NCBI GenBank assembly: GCA_017308475.1
Contig: JAFKEU010000009.1
Location: 62,001-126,000, forward strand
From: Alphaproteobacteria bacterium
GTDB lineage: Bacteria; Pseudomonadota; Alphaproteobacteria; Micropepsales; Micropepsaceae
DNA: 64,000 bases
Direction: 5' to 3'
Positions 8,027-15,549 of this stretch are shown here, one piece after another. The notes under the pieces were generated by a model. It had not been told where the DNA came from. It searched no databases and saw only the letters and a program-made list of their open reading frames with translations. Every line of letters starts with the position of its first letter. Within the stretch, counting starts at the first letter, position 1. The position numbers and the translations under genes were made by a program.

Positions 8027-9082
8027 ATGGCCAAGCGCAGCGTCTCGGCGGAGTCCCAAGGCAGCGACCGCATCGACGGATTTGCCCATCCACGGGAGTC
8101 CTTCGAGCTGGAAGGGCAGAATGCTGCGCTCGTCCGTGCCGCACGCGCTCTGCGCACGGGGCGCCCCCCAAACGCCTTGCTGATCACCGGGCCGCCCGGC
8201 GTCGGCAAGGCCACGCTGGCCTATCGCATCGCCCGCTATCTTCTTGCTTACGGTGCCACTGCAGAAGGTCCCGAAAACCTGGCGGTGGCACCTGGGAATT
8301 CCGTCGCCCGCCAGATCATTGCCCAGTCCCATCCGGGCCTTTTGGTGCTACGCCGCGCAGTCAATCCGCGCACCAGCAAACTGATGACGGTGCTATCGGT
8401 GGATGAGATCCGCCGACTGGCGGATTTTTTCGGCATGACCTCAGGTGCGGGTGGATGGCGGGTGGCTATCGTCGATACCGCCGACGATATGAATGAGAAC
8501 GCTGCCAACGCGTTGCTGAAGATGCTGGAAGAGCCACCGGCCCATGCCATGTTGCTGCTGCTGTCCAACTCACCGGGCCGATTGCTGCCCACCATTCGTT
8601 CGCGCTGCCAGCGACTGGACCTGCGGCCGCTGGATGACGGTGTGATGGACGGGCTGCTCCGGCATCACCTTTCTGACAGCACGTCGCAAGAGCGAGCCGC
8701 TCTCTCACGGTTGGCCGGCGGCAGCATCGGTGCAGCCCTGACGCTGGCGACCAGCGACGGTGCTGCGCTGGCGGAAGAAGCAGACCGGCTGATCGAGCAC
8801 GCCTCCTCACCCAACGCCCTTGCCCTGCTGGAGTTGGGCGAAAAGCTTATGCGCGTCAGCGACGGTCTTGAGCTGTTCGGCGGCTTTCTCACCGAGGCGC
8901 TGGCCGCACGCATTCGCGCTCGCGTTGAGACGGGCGGTGGCCATCTGCAACGTTGGGTACGGCTTCTTGCGCGCTTGGAGCAGGATTTTTCCCGCGCGCG
9001 GGCTCTGAATCTCGAGGCACGTCAGACCATATTGACTGCGGCGCGCGATCTGGCCTCGGTGGCGCGCGAAGGTAAGCTTTAG
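8027..9082 (+). CDS. holB: DNA polymerase III subunit delta'
   Basis: 351 residues. The delta' subunit of the clamp-loader complex, which opens and loads the beta sliding clamp during replication. An AAA+ fold is seen from about residue 20: a P-loop-like GPPGVGKATLAYRIA, the DTADDMNENAANALLKMLEEPP region and the sensor/SRC motif TIRSRCQRL. The C-terminal helical collar follows. The gene sits between tmk and tatD, the standard arrangement, and its stop directly abuts the tatD start. The start ATG is seven bases after tmk. Confidence 0.94.
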   Translation: MAKRSVSAESQGSDRIDGFAHPRESFELEGQNAALVRAARALRTGRPPNALLITGPPGVGKATLAYRIARYLLAYGATAEGPENLAVAPGNSVARQIIAQSHPGLLVLRRAVNPRTSKLMTVLSVDEIRRLADFFGMTSGAGGWRVAIVDTADDMNENAANALLKMLEEPPAHAMLLLLSNSPGRLLPTIRSRCQRLDLRPLDDGVMDGLLRHHLSDSTSQERAALSRLAGGSIGAALTLATSDGAALAEEADRLIEHASSPNALALLELGEKLMRVSDGLELFGGFLTEALAARIRARVETGGGHLQRWVRLLARLEQDFSRARALNLEARQTILTAARDLASVAREGKL

Positions 9083-9865
9083 ATGCTGGTCGACAGCCAC
9101 TGCCATCTGGATTTTCCCGACTATGGCGGATCGGTTGATATTGTCATCGAGCGGGCGCGGGCGGCCGGTGTCGGCACCTGTCTGACCATAGGCACCGAAC
9201 TGAAGCGATTTCCCGGCGTGCGTTCTGTGGCTGAGAAATTCTCCGATGTCTGGTGCAGTGTAGGTGTGCATCCTCATGAATCCGAGAAGGAACTTCTGGA
9301 CGGCTCGGTCGCGCTTGTCGAAATGGCGGCCCATCCCAAGGTCGTGGGCATCGGTGAGACCGGACTGGACTATTATTATGAGCATTCTCCGCGCGAGCCG
9401 CAGCAACAGAACTTTCGCGCCCATATCACAGCGTCGCGCCTGACCAACCTGCCGGTGATTGTCCATACCCGTGATGCCGACGACGACACAATCGCCATCC
9501 TGGAAGACGAGATGGCGAAGGGCTCTTTTACCGGGCTGATCCATTGCTTCACCGGAACCCAGCGGCTGGCGGATGCGGCTCTGTCGATGGGCCTCTACAT
9601 TTCCGTTTCTGGCATTGCAACGTTCAAGAACTCTGGCGCCCTGCGCGATGTCATCGCGACCGTACCGATGAACCGCCTGCTGGTGGAAACCGATGCGCCA
9701 TTCCTGGCGCCAGTGCCACATCGGGGCAAGACCAATGAACCAGCTTTCGTCGTTCATACCGCTACGATGCTTGCGGAACTGAAAGGTATCACGGCAGCTG
9801 AACTGGCTGCGGCCACCACGGACAATTTCTTCCGGCTCTTTACCAAGGCGGAACGCCCCCGATGA
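9083..9865 (+). CDS. TatD/YcfH-family metal-dependent hydrolase
   Basis: 260 residues, a TIM-barrel deoxyribonuclease/hydrolase of the TatD family. Metal ligands are intact: HCHLD at residues 6-10, the glutamate in GIGETGLDYYYEHSP, His in PVIVHTRDADDD, His in LIHCFTG and Asp in VETDAPFLAPVPHRG. Family members have 3'-5' exonuclease and quality-control roles. The ATG comes immediately after the holB stop, so it is translated from the same message. The MBL-fold hydrolase follows after ten bases. Confidence 0.92.
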   Translation: MLVDSHCHLDFPDYGGSVDIVIERARAAGVGTCLTIGTELKRFPGVRSVAEKFSDVWCSVGVHPHESEKELLDGSVALVEMAAHPKVVGIGETGLDYYYEHSPREPQQQNFRAHITASRLTNLPVIVHTRDADDDTIAILEDEMAKGSFTGLIHCFTGTQRLADAALSMGLYISVSGIATFKNSGALRDVIATVPMNRLLVETDAPFLAPVPHRGKTNEPAFVVHTATMLAELKGITAAELAAATTDNFFRLFTKAERPR

Positions 9866-9875
9866 CCAGGACCAC

Positions 9876-10682
9876 ATGACGCTGGAAGTGCGCATTCTGG
9901 GCTGCGGTTCTTCCGGCGGCGTGCCGCGCATCGCCGAAGGTGAGCCCAACTGGGGTGATTGCGATCCGAATGAGCCAAAGAACCGGCGCAGCCGCTCCTC
10001 CATTCTGGTAACGCGTAGCACCGGCAAGAGAAAGACACGCGTGCTTATCGATCCGTCACCGGACCTGCGCGAGCAGTTGATCGCTGCCGGTGTTGGGCTT
10101 CTGGACGGTGTTCTGGTTACGCACGATCACGCCGATCAGACCCATGGGCTTGACGATCTTCGGGTGGTAACCATGAACCTGAAGCACCGCCTGGACCTTT
10201 GGAGCGACCGCGTAGCGTTGAAAAGTCTGAAGGCCAAATTCGGCTATTGCTTCGAGGCGGCGCCCGGCAGCGGCTACCCCCCCATTCTCAACGGCCACGA
10301 ATTGGCCGAGCCATTCGCACCTTTGGCGATTCACGGCGCAGGCGGAACAATCTCCGTGGAGGCCTTCGGTGTGGGCCATGGGCGCATCCGCAGCCTGGGC
10401 TTCCGCATCGGCCCGCTTGCCTATTGCCCCGATGTGGATGTGCTGGGCGAAGATGGCTTTGCGGCGCTGGAGGGGGTGGAATGCTGGATCGTTGATGCCC
10501 TGCGACACCGGCCGCATCCCACTCACGCCCATCTGGGGCGAACGCTGGACTGGATCGCGCGAGTCCGGCCGAAGCGCGCGATCCTGACCAACATGCATGT
10601 CGACATGGATTATCTGGCATTGCGGCGGGAACTTCCACCTGGCGTTGAGCCGGCCTATGACGGGATGTCAGTCCTTCTTTAG
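9876..10682 (+). CDS. MBL-fold metallo-hydrolase (PhnP-like)
   Basis: 268 residues, metallo-beta-lactamase fold. The N terminus MTLEVRILGCGSSGGVPRI and a THDHADQTHGLDDLR motif place it in the PhnP-like branch (HxHxD with T-H in place of the usual D-H spacing). Further ligands are His in GVGHG and the terminal TNMHVDMDY segment. PhnP hydrolyses cyclic ribose phosphates, but no phn genes are near, so the substrate here is open. This gene commonly follows tatD in alphaproteobacteria, as here, and it likely ends the rlpA-to-tatD transcription unit. It converges with the first bicupin gene with only five bases between stops. Confidence 0.88.
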   Translation: MTLEVRILGCGSSGGVPRIAEGEPNWGDCDPNEPKNRRSRSSILVTRSTGKRKTRVLIDPSPDLREQLIAAGVGLLDGVLVTHDHADQTHGLDDLRVVTMNLKHRLDLWSDRVALKSLKAKFGYCFEAAPGSGYPPILNGHELAEPFAPLAIHGAGGTISVEAFGVGHGRIRSLGFRIGPLAYCPDVDVLGEDGFAALEGVECWIVDALRHRPHPTHAHLGRTLDWIARVRPKRAILTNMHVDMDYLALRRELPPGVEPAYDGMSVLL

Positions 10683-10687
10683 GCGGG

Positions 10688-11650
10688 CTATTGGGTGCCA
10701 CCCGCGTCTTCCGCATAGTTGTGAAGCATCGAGGGGCTGCGGTTGAAGGCGATTCGGGTATCAACTTGGCCTGGCGCAAAGCTGGCACGGTGCCAGCGGT
10801 TGGGTGGCACCAACACCACATCGCCTGGTCCAGCAGTGATCAGCCCGACGCTCTCTATCAGATAGGCGGTCTTGCCTTCAGGGATGAACCAGAACTCATC
10901 ATTGGCGATGTGGAAATGGCCCTTGTTGCTGTCGGGTGGGATCGCAACGCCCTGCCCGCGAATGGTGGCCGCCTGGTTGTCTGCATCCTTCATGAAGAAA
11001 TGCAGCCGCGGCAGCTTGATCGCGGTGGGATCGGCCTCAACCACTTCCTTGAAGAAATCCAGATAGGGCTTGTTGTCCGCGTCATAGGTGCCCATGCCGC
11101 CGCCGACCGGCCGCGGGGGATAGCTGATCCTGACGTAATGCTGGCCATTCTGACCGGATGGCTGCCCACCGCCATCCAGTGGATAGGAGGGCAGGGCGCC
11201 GCCCCGCGTGACCTCGAATCGCAGGCTGGGTTCATCTCCTGCCGTCTCCATCCAGTAGGGTACGCGCAATGGCACCTGGACCAGGAATCCCTTGCTGGCG
11301 ACGAACGGCTGTTGGCCGAAGATGTGGAAACGGATCTTGCCGCCCCACACCACCCACGCCGTGCGGTCGTCCCCATAGAATTGCGAGCGGGTCTTCTTGC
11401 CCGCGCCCATCTGGATCCAGCTCGCGTGATAGCGCTCGGTCTGGATAACGTCCTCGCTCCAGTCTGCCTGTCCCTTATGCTTGGCCAGAACGTCGGCGAT
11501 GCGCGTGATCGGCTTGTTGGGCGCCGAGTAGGGAACTGGCGCGCCCTTGGTCGTCCAGGAGATAAACACCTTGCGGTCCTGCGCGGCAGCGGGGATTGCC
11601 AGTAGCGAGGCAGCTGATACGACGACCACAACTATTGACGCGGTTTTCAT
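10688..11650 (-). CDS. Exported bicupin protein, paralog 1
   Basis: 320 residues with a Sec signal peptide ending AIPAAAQ. Two cupin-like barrels: the first (about 60-175, with WIQMGAGKKTRSQFYGDD and GKIRFHIFGQQPFVASKGF) lacks the usual HxH metal site. The second (about 220-310) has GHFHIANDEFWFIPEG with His245, His247 and Glu252, plus PNRWHR with His287, a complete cupin metal centre. It ends HNYAEDAGGTQ. Two close paralogs lie at 11660 and 18285. I do not recognise a characterised relative; a metal-dependent sugar-acid isomerase, lyase or binding role is inference. The start has an AGGAAAAG site. It is last in a three-gene unit behind the Tat-exported DHDPS-like gene and paralog 2. Confidence 0.75.
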   Translation of the reverse strand: MKTASIVVVVVSAASLLAIPAAAQDRKVFISWTTKGAPVPYSAPNKPITRIADVLAKHKGQADWSEDVIQTERYHASWIQMGAGKKTRSQFYGDDRTAWVVWGGKIRFHIFGQQPFVASKGFLVQVPLRVPYWMETAGDEPSLRFEVTRGGALPSYPLDGGGQPSGQNGQHYVRISYPPRPVGGGMGTYDADNKPYLDFFKEVVEADPTAIKLPRLHFFMKDADNQAATIRGQGVAIPPDSNKGHFHIANDEFWFIPEGKTAYLIESVGLITAGPGDVVLVPPNRWHRASFAPGQVDTRIAFNRSPSMLHNYAEDAGGTQ

Positions 11651-11659
11651 TGTCTTTTC

Positions 11660-12631
11660 CTACTGCCGGCCGCCGGCGTCTTCGGCGAAATTGTGAAACA
11701 GCAGCGGGCTGACGTTAAAGGACAGCCGCGTATCCATCTGCGGTTTTCCGCGATCCACCAGCCCCCAGCTGGCGCGGTGGAAGCGACCGGGTGGCACGAA
11801 GACGATGTCGCCGGCATCGGTCTTGAGCAGGCCTGCATCCTCGATCAGGAAATCGCACCGACCTTCAAGGATGAACCAGAACTCGTCGTCGCCAATATGG
11901 AAATGGCCCTCGTTGCTGTCGGGCGGGGTGGCCACACCTGGCCCTCGGATGATGTTGACCAGGTTGGCCTCGTCGGCCACCACCAAATGGTCTTTGGGCC
12001 CGTGCATGGGGTCGGCGGCCACAACGTCTTTGAGGAAATCACGGTATGGCCGGTTTACGGCATCATATTCGTCGGGCTGAGTGGGGGTGCTTATCTTGAT
12101 GTAATCGCCCTTGCCCATGGCTTCCGGGGGCAGCCGCTGGCTGGCGTCCGCCGGATAGCTTGGGCGAATGCCGGCATGGGTGACCTCGAAGCGCAGCGAC
12201 GGCACGTTGCCGACGGTTTCCATCGAATAGCGCACGCGCTGGGGCACTTGGACGAGGAATCCCTTGGTGGCGACGAACGGTGCCTGACCTTCGATGTTGA
12301 AGCGGATCTCGCCGCCCCAAACTACCCAGAACACTCGGTCGTCGCCGTAATACTGCACCGGCGTCTTGTCGCCTGGCGCGGCCTGGACCCACTTTGCGTC
12401 ATAGCGCGTGGTCAGTATGACCTGCTCGCTCCAGCCAGCCTGACCCTTGTGCCGGGCCAGGACGTCATTCAGGCGCGTGACCGGCCGGTTCTTGCCATAG
12501 AGCGGCAATCTATCCGGCTTGGGCGACCAGGCGTACCAGGCCGACGTGTTCGGATCCTGCGCCACCGCCGGCACCACCAGGCCGGTAAGTGCCATGGCGC
12601 AGCCAAGCGTCATCATCATGGAAATTCGCAT
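11660..12631 (-). CDS. Exported bicupin protein, paralog 2
   Basis: 323 residues from the chosen ATG, with a classical signal peptide (MRISMMMTLGCAMALTG..AVAQ). It is organised like its neighbour: an N-terminal cupin-like barrel without ligands (QYYGDDRVFWVVWGGEIRFNI) and a C-terminal cupin with GHFHIGDDEFWFILEG and PGRFHRASW giving three His and one Glu. It ends HNFAEDAGGRQ. A longer start, GTG at 12679 overlapping the DHDPS-like stop (GTGA), is possible and would couple translation but bury the signal peptide 16 residues in, so I prefer 12631. The nine-base spacing to paralog 1 indicates one operon. Biochemical role unknown. Confidence 0.74.
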   Translation of the reverse strand: MRISMMMTLGCAMALTGLVVPAVAQDPNTSAWYAWSPKPDRLPLYGKNRPVTRLNDVLARHKGQAGWSEQVILTTRYDAKWVQAAPGDKTPVQYYGDDRVFWVVWGGEIRFNIEGQAPFVATKGFLVQVPQRVRYSMETVGNVPSLRFEVTHAGIRPSYPADASQRLPPEAMGKGDYIKISTPTQPDEYDAVNRPYRDFLKDVVAADPMHGPKDHLVVADEANLVNIIRGPGVATPPDSNEGHFHIGDDEFWFILEGRCDFLIEDAGLLKTDAGDIVFVPPGRFHRASWGLVDRGKPQMDTRLSFNVSPLLFHNFAEDAGGRQ

Positions 12632-12675
12632 TCCTCGAAGCCCCCAGGTTAGCGCCGGCCAGGCCCGTGGCCAGA

Positions 12676-13668
12676 TCACGCGGCGCTCATTTCCTTAAGC
12701 TGGGCCACACCCCTGCGAATCTGCGCCATCTCTTCGTCGGTCAGTGGCACATGAGGCGGGCGGGCGATGTTGATGCGCCTGGTACCCATCATCAGATTCA
12801 GCGCGTATTTGATCGCGTTGTAGTTTGAGCCATAGCCGTTGGCCTTCATCATGTTGGTAGCCTGCACCAACCTGTCATAGGCCGGTTTCGGATCCTGGCC
12901 GGCGCGGTGCGCGGCGAAGATGTTGGCCACCAGCTTGGTATAGACATTGCCTGAACCTAGGATCACGCCATTACCGTGGCTGAGCGCCACCAGCATGTTG
13001 TTATCGGTGCCCGAAATGATGTTCAGGCGCTTGGGCGTCTGGGTGGAAAGAACCTCGAACTCCTCGGCGACGCCGTGAGAGTTCTTGATCCCGATGAAGT
13101 TCGGATGCTGCTGCGCCATGGCGGTAACGAAGGCGGGATTGATCGTGACGCCTGTCACCTGAGGAATGTCGTAGTAACGCACCTGCGCGTTGGGCACCTT
13201 ATCCACGACCAGCCGGAAATATTCCAGCAGGCCCGCGGGCTTGGGATTCTTGTAGTAGAATGGTGGCTGTATCAGCAGGCTGTCGGCGCCGATGCTTGCG
13301 GCGTGCTGGGACAGCTCGATCGTTTCCTTGAAATTGGGCGTGCCCGTAGTGACGATCATGTCCAGGCCCATTTTGTTCTTGATCGCGAACTCGGCAATCT
13401 TCTTGCGTTCGGCGACTGAGAAAGAGGGGCCTTCGCCATTGGTGCCCAGGACCAGAATGCCGTCAGCGCCCTGGCCCTTCCACCATTGCAGCTGCTCGCG
13501 ATATGCGCCCGGATCGAACTCGTAATTCTCGTCGCAAGGCGTCACCGCCGCGATCCAGAACTTGTCTTTGGCGCTGGAAACCGGCGCGGAAACGGTCGAA
13601 GAAGCTCCAGCCACCATCGCGGCTGCAGCCGCGCTCATGCCCATGAATGTCCTGCGCGTACTGTCCAT
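12676..13668 (-). CDS. Tat-exported DHDPS/NAL-family aldolase-like protein
   Basis: 330 residues. The N terminus carries a twin-arginine signal (STRRTFMGM, then an Ala-rich core), so a folded enzyme is probably exported. The rest is a complete class I aldolase of the dihydrodipicolinate synthase/N-acetylneuraminate lyase family: GTNGE at 75-79, the catalytic tyrosine in YYDIP (Tyr166) and Schiff-base Lys195 in FIGIKNSHG. Members condense or cleave pyruvate-containing or keto-deoxy sugar acids; ordinary members are cytoplasmic, so lysine biosynthesis is unlikely. The start ATG at 13668 has a GGGAGG site. It heads the unit with bicupins 2 and 1, and is divergent from the Tat-exported isomerase-like gene. 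Confidence 0.82.
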   Translation of the reverse strand: MDSTRRTFMGMSAAAAAMVAGASSTVSAPVSSAKDKFWIAAVTPCDENYEFDPGAYREQLQWWKGQGADGILVLGTNGEGPSFSVAERKKIAEFAIKNKMGLDMIVTTGTPNFKETIELSQHAASIGADSLLIQPPFYYKNPKPAGLLEYFRLVVDKVPNAQVRYYDIPQVTGVTINPAFVTAMAQQHPNFIGIKNSHGVAEEFEVLSTQTPKRLNIISGTDNNMLVALSHGNGVILGSGNVYTKLVANIFAAHRAGQDPKPAYDRLVQATNMMKANGYGSNYNAIKYALNLMMGTRRINIARPPHVPLTDEEMAQIRRGVAQLKEMSAA

Positions 13669-14001
13669 TTCGGCCTCCCTGCGGTCGGGCGTATTCGCCC
13701 CTGTTATTGCGCGCGGCTCAGTCTCCGCTGGGTGAACGCTGTCACTTTTGTCAGCGGCTGTAAATGCAGTGGCAATAACCTCGCGCTCGGAAAATATTGC
13801 ATCCGTCGCCGCAAAATCATTCTTGTGCAGCGCAACAGAGTGGTAGCGCTCGCCTGCGGCTTTGTGGCTGGGATGATGCGCGCCGCTCTCTGCCATGCCC
13901 CTTGACTTGGGGCATCTCGCGTCCAAGCATCGCAAACAGCCAAAACAACTGGCCTTTCGACGGGTGCACCGTTCTGAAAAGGCCACACTCAGGGGGCGTC
14001 C
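13669..14001. other. Divergent intergenic promoter region
   Basis: 333 bases between the divergent DHDPS-like and isomerase-like genes. No plausible protein is encoded. It should hold the promoters of both units; a palindrome at 13895-13915 overlaps a TTGACT that could serve as a -35 for the rightward gene. The control of the accessory locus probably resides here, though no regulator gene is adjacent. Confidence 0.6.
13895..13915. promoter_or_regulatory. Palindrome overlapping a possible -35 element
   Basis: Perfect inverted repeat ATGCCCC-ttgactt-GGGGCAT, seven-base arms. Its loop contains TTGACT; 17 bases downstream lies AAGCAT, a weak -10, about 70 bases before the isomerase-like start. 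Overlap of a dyad with the -35 would suit a repressor operator. This is inference from symmetry only. Confidence 0.35.
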
Positions 14002-15063
14002 ATGACCATGCCATTCAACCACAGCCTGCAGCGACGCCAGTTTATCATTGGCGCAGGCGCATTGGCGGCATCAACCGCGCTTACGCCCGCGCCAGCACTG
14101 GCCAAGATCAAGCACAAGCCGCTGGACCCGGTGAATCCGGACATCCTGTTCGGCACCACCAGTTCGATTTGGAACGACGCTGGCCTGGCGACCCATTCCC
14201 CCTACAATACCGAACAGGCCATCAAGATGGTGGCGGCGCGGGGCCTTCAGGGCATTGAATTCTATGCCCACGGCATCGAAGCCTACCGCGACAAGCCACT
14301 TGCACTCAAAAAGCTGTTCGATGATGCAGGCATTACCTTTATTGATGCCTCGAATGGCGAAAAGGGCCAATCCATCAACTTCATCGACCCCGACCAGATT
14401 CCAAAGACCATCAACGACCACGTCGCCTTCTGCCGGGATTTCCTGCTGCCTCTGGAATGCGATCACTTCAAGATCAATATGGGCCGACGTCCTGAAGGCG
14501 GTCCGACTGACGACCAACTGAAGCGGCTGTCCGACACGCTGAACAGGTTGGGGGAGCAGACCATCGCCATGGGTATTCGATTGTCGCCGCATCCGCACAT
14601 CTGGGGCCCGGTCGAGCGCGAGCATGAAATGCGCCGGATGATGGAACTGACCGACCCGAAATATGTCTGGCTATGCGCCGATACCGGTCACCTGACCCTG
14701 GGCGGCGGCGATGCTGTGCAGATCGTCAACGACTATTTCCCGCGTGTCTCCGAAATCCATCTCAAGGACACCTATGCAAAGTACCGGGGTAATACCCGGA
14801 CCCCGACCCAGGAGCAGCATCGCGTCGCCAGTGTCTATCACAATCTCGGCGGTGGCGGCGTCGATTTCGTTGCCTTGTTCAAGGTCCTGCGTGACCGGCA
14901 CTTCAAGGGCTGGGCAATTTTCGACGTGGATGGACCTCGCAAAGGCGATGACGGCTACGACGCGATCGGTGGCAACGACAAATTGAAGGTGGACGACTAT
15001 GTCGCGCACAACATCAATTATCTGCGCGACGTGCTGGGCATAAAACTACCGCCACTAGAGTGA
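14002..15063 (+). CDS. Tat-exported sugar phosphate isomerase/epimerase-like TIM-barrel protein
   Basis: 353 residues. The N terminus has a twin-arginine motif (LQRRQFIIGAGALAAS) and an Ala-rich cleavage region (APALA), so export in folded form is expected. The body resembles xylose-isomerase-like (AP endonuclease family 2 fold) TIM barrels: GLQGIEFYAHGIEAY, RLSPHPHIWGP, VWLCADTGHLTLGGGD, SEIHLKDTYAKYRG and GWAIFDVDGP, with Glu, His and Asp residues at strand ends as in metal-dependent sugar isomerases and epimerases. The substrate is unknown. ATG at 14002 and at 14008 are both possible. The gene opens a rightward unit followed by the CHRD and PQQ dehydrogenase genes. Confidence 0.8.
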   Translation: MTMPFNHSLQRRQFIIGAGALAASTALTPAPALAKIKHKPLDPVNPDILFGTTSSIWNDAGLATHSPYNTEQAIKMVAARGLQGIEFYAHGIEAYRDKPLALKKLFDDAGITFIDASNGEKGQSINFIDPDQIPKTINDHVAFCRDFLLPLECDHFKINMGRRPEGGPTDDQLKRLSDTLNRLGEQTIAMGIRLSPHPHIWGPVEREHEMRRMMELTDPKYVWLCADTGHLTLGGGDAVQIVNDYFPRVSEIHLKDTYAKYRGNTRTPTQEQHRVASVYHNLGGGGVDFVALFKVLRDRHFKGWAIFDVDGPRKGDDGYDAIGGNDKLKVDDYVAHNINYLRDVLGIKLPPLE

Positions 15064-15104
15064 TGCGGCGCGTCAAAGGCCTTAGAACAGGAGGAACAGG
15101 GCGC

Positions 15105-15548
15105 ATGACACGCCACAGTATCATTCTGGCGGGATTGCTATTTACCGCCATTCCGGGCGTGGCTTTCGCCCAGTCCTATGAGGCTGAACTTGATCCAACG
15201 CCGTTCGATGCTACGGCACGCGACATCGTGATTGGTTCGATTGGCGATGTCAGCGCTACTCTGAGTGGCGACACGCTGACGGTGACAGGCAAGTTCTCGG
15301 ACCTGACCTCGCCGGCTTCTGCTGCGCAATTGCGCACGGGTCTGGCCAAGGGCGTGCCGGGCGATGCCATCAGCACGTTGATGGTCAGTCATGGTCAGAA
15401 AGGGACGGTGTCGGGCACCGTGAAACTCACACCTGCCCAGATCGCGGCACTCAACAAACAGTCAATCTATGTGCGCATCGACAGCGAGAAGGCACCAGAC
15501 GGCAATCTGCAGGGCTGGCTGGAGCCGGCCGGCGAGAGGAATAACTAG
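15105..15548 (+). CDS. Exported CHRD-domain protein
   Basis: 147 residues: signal peptide (LAGLLFTAIPGVAFA) then a single CHRD domain, a beta-rich module first described in chordin and found in many bacterial secreted proteins without known activity. Typical segments are DVSATLSGDTLTVTGKFSDL, ISTLMVSHGQ and YVRIDSEKAPDGNLQGWL. The start at 15105 follows a GGAGG site and gives the signal peptide; an in-frame ATG at 15060 would precede it needlessly. One base separates its stop from the PQQ dehydrogenase ATG, so the two are co-translated and the CHRD protein may assist that dehydrogenase, which is inference. Confidence 0.8.
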   Translation: MTRHSIILAGLLFTAIPGVAFAQSYEAELDPTPFDATARDIVIGSIGDVSATLSGDTLTVTGKFSDLTSPASAAQLRTGLAKGVPGDAISTLMVSHGQKGTVSGTVKLTPAQIAALNKQSIYVRIDSEKAPDGNLQGWLEPAGERNN

Positions 15549-15549
15549 C

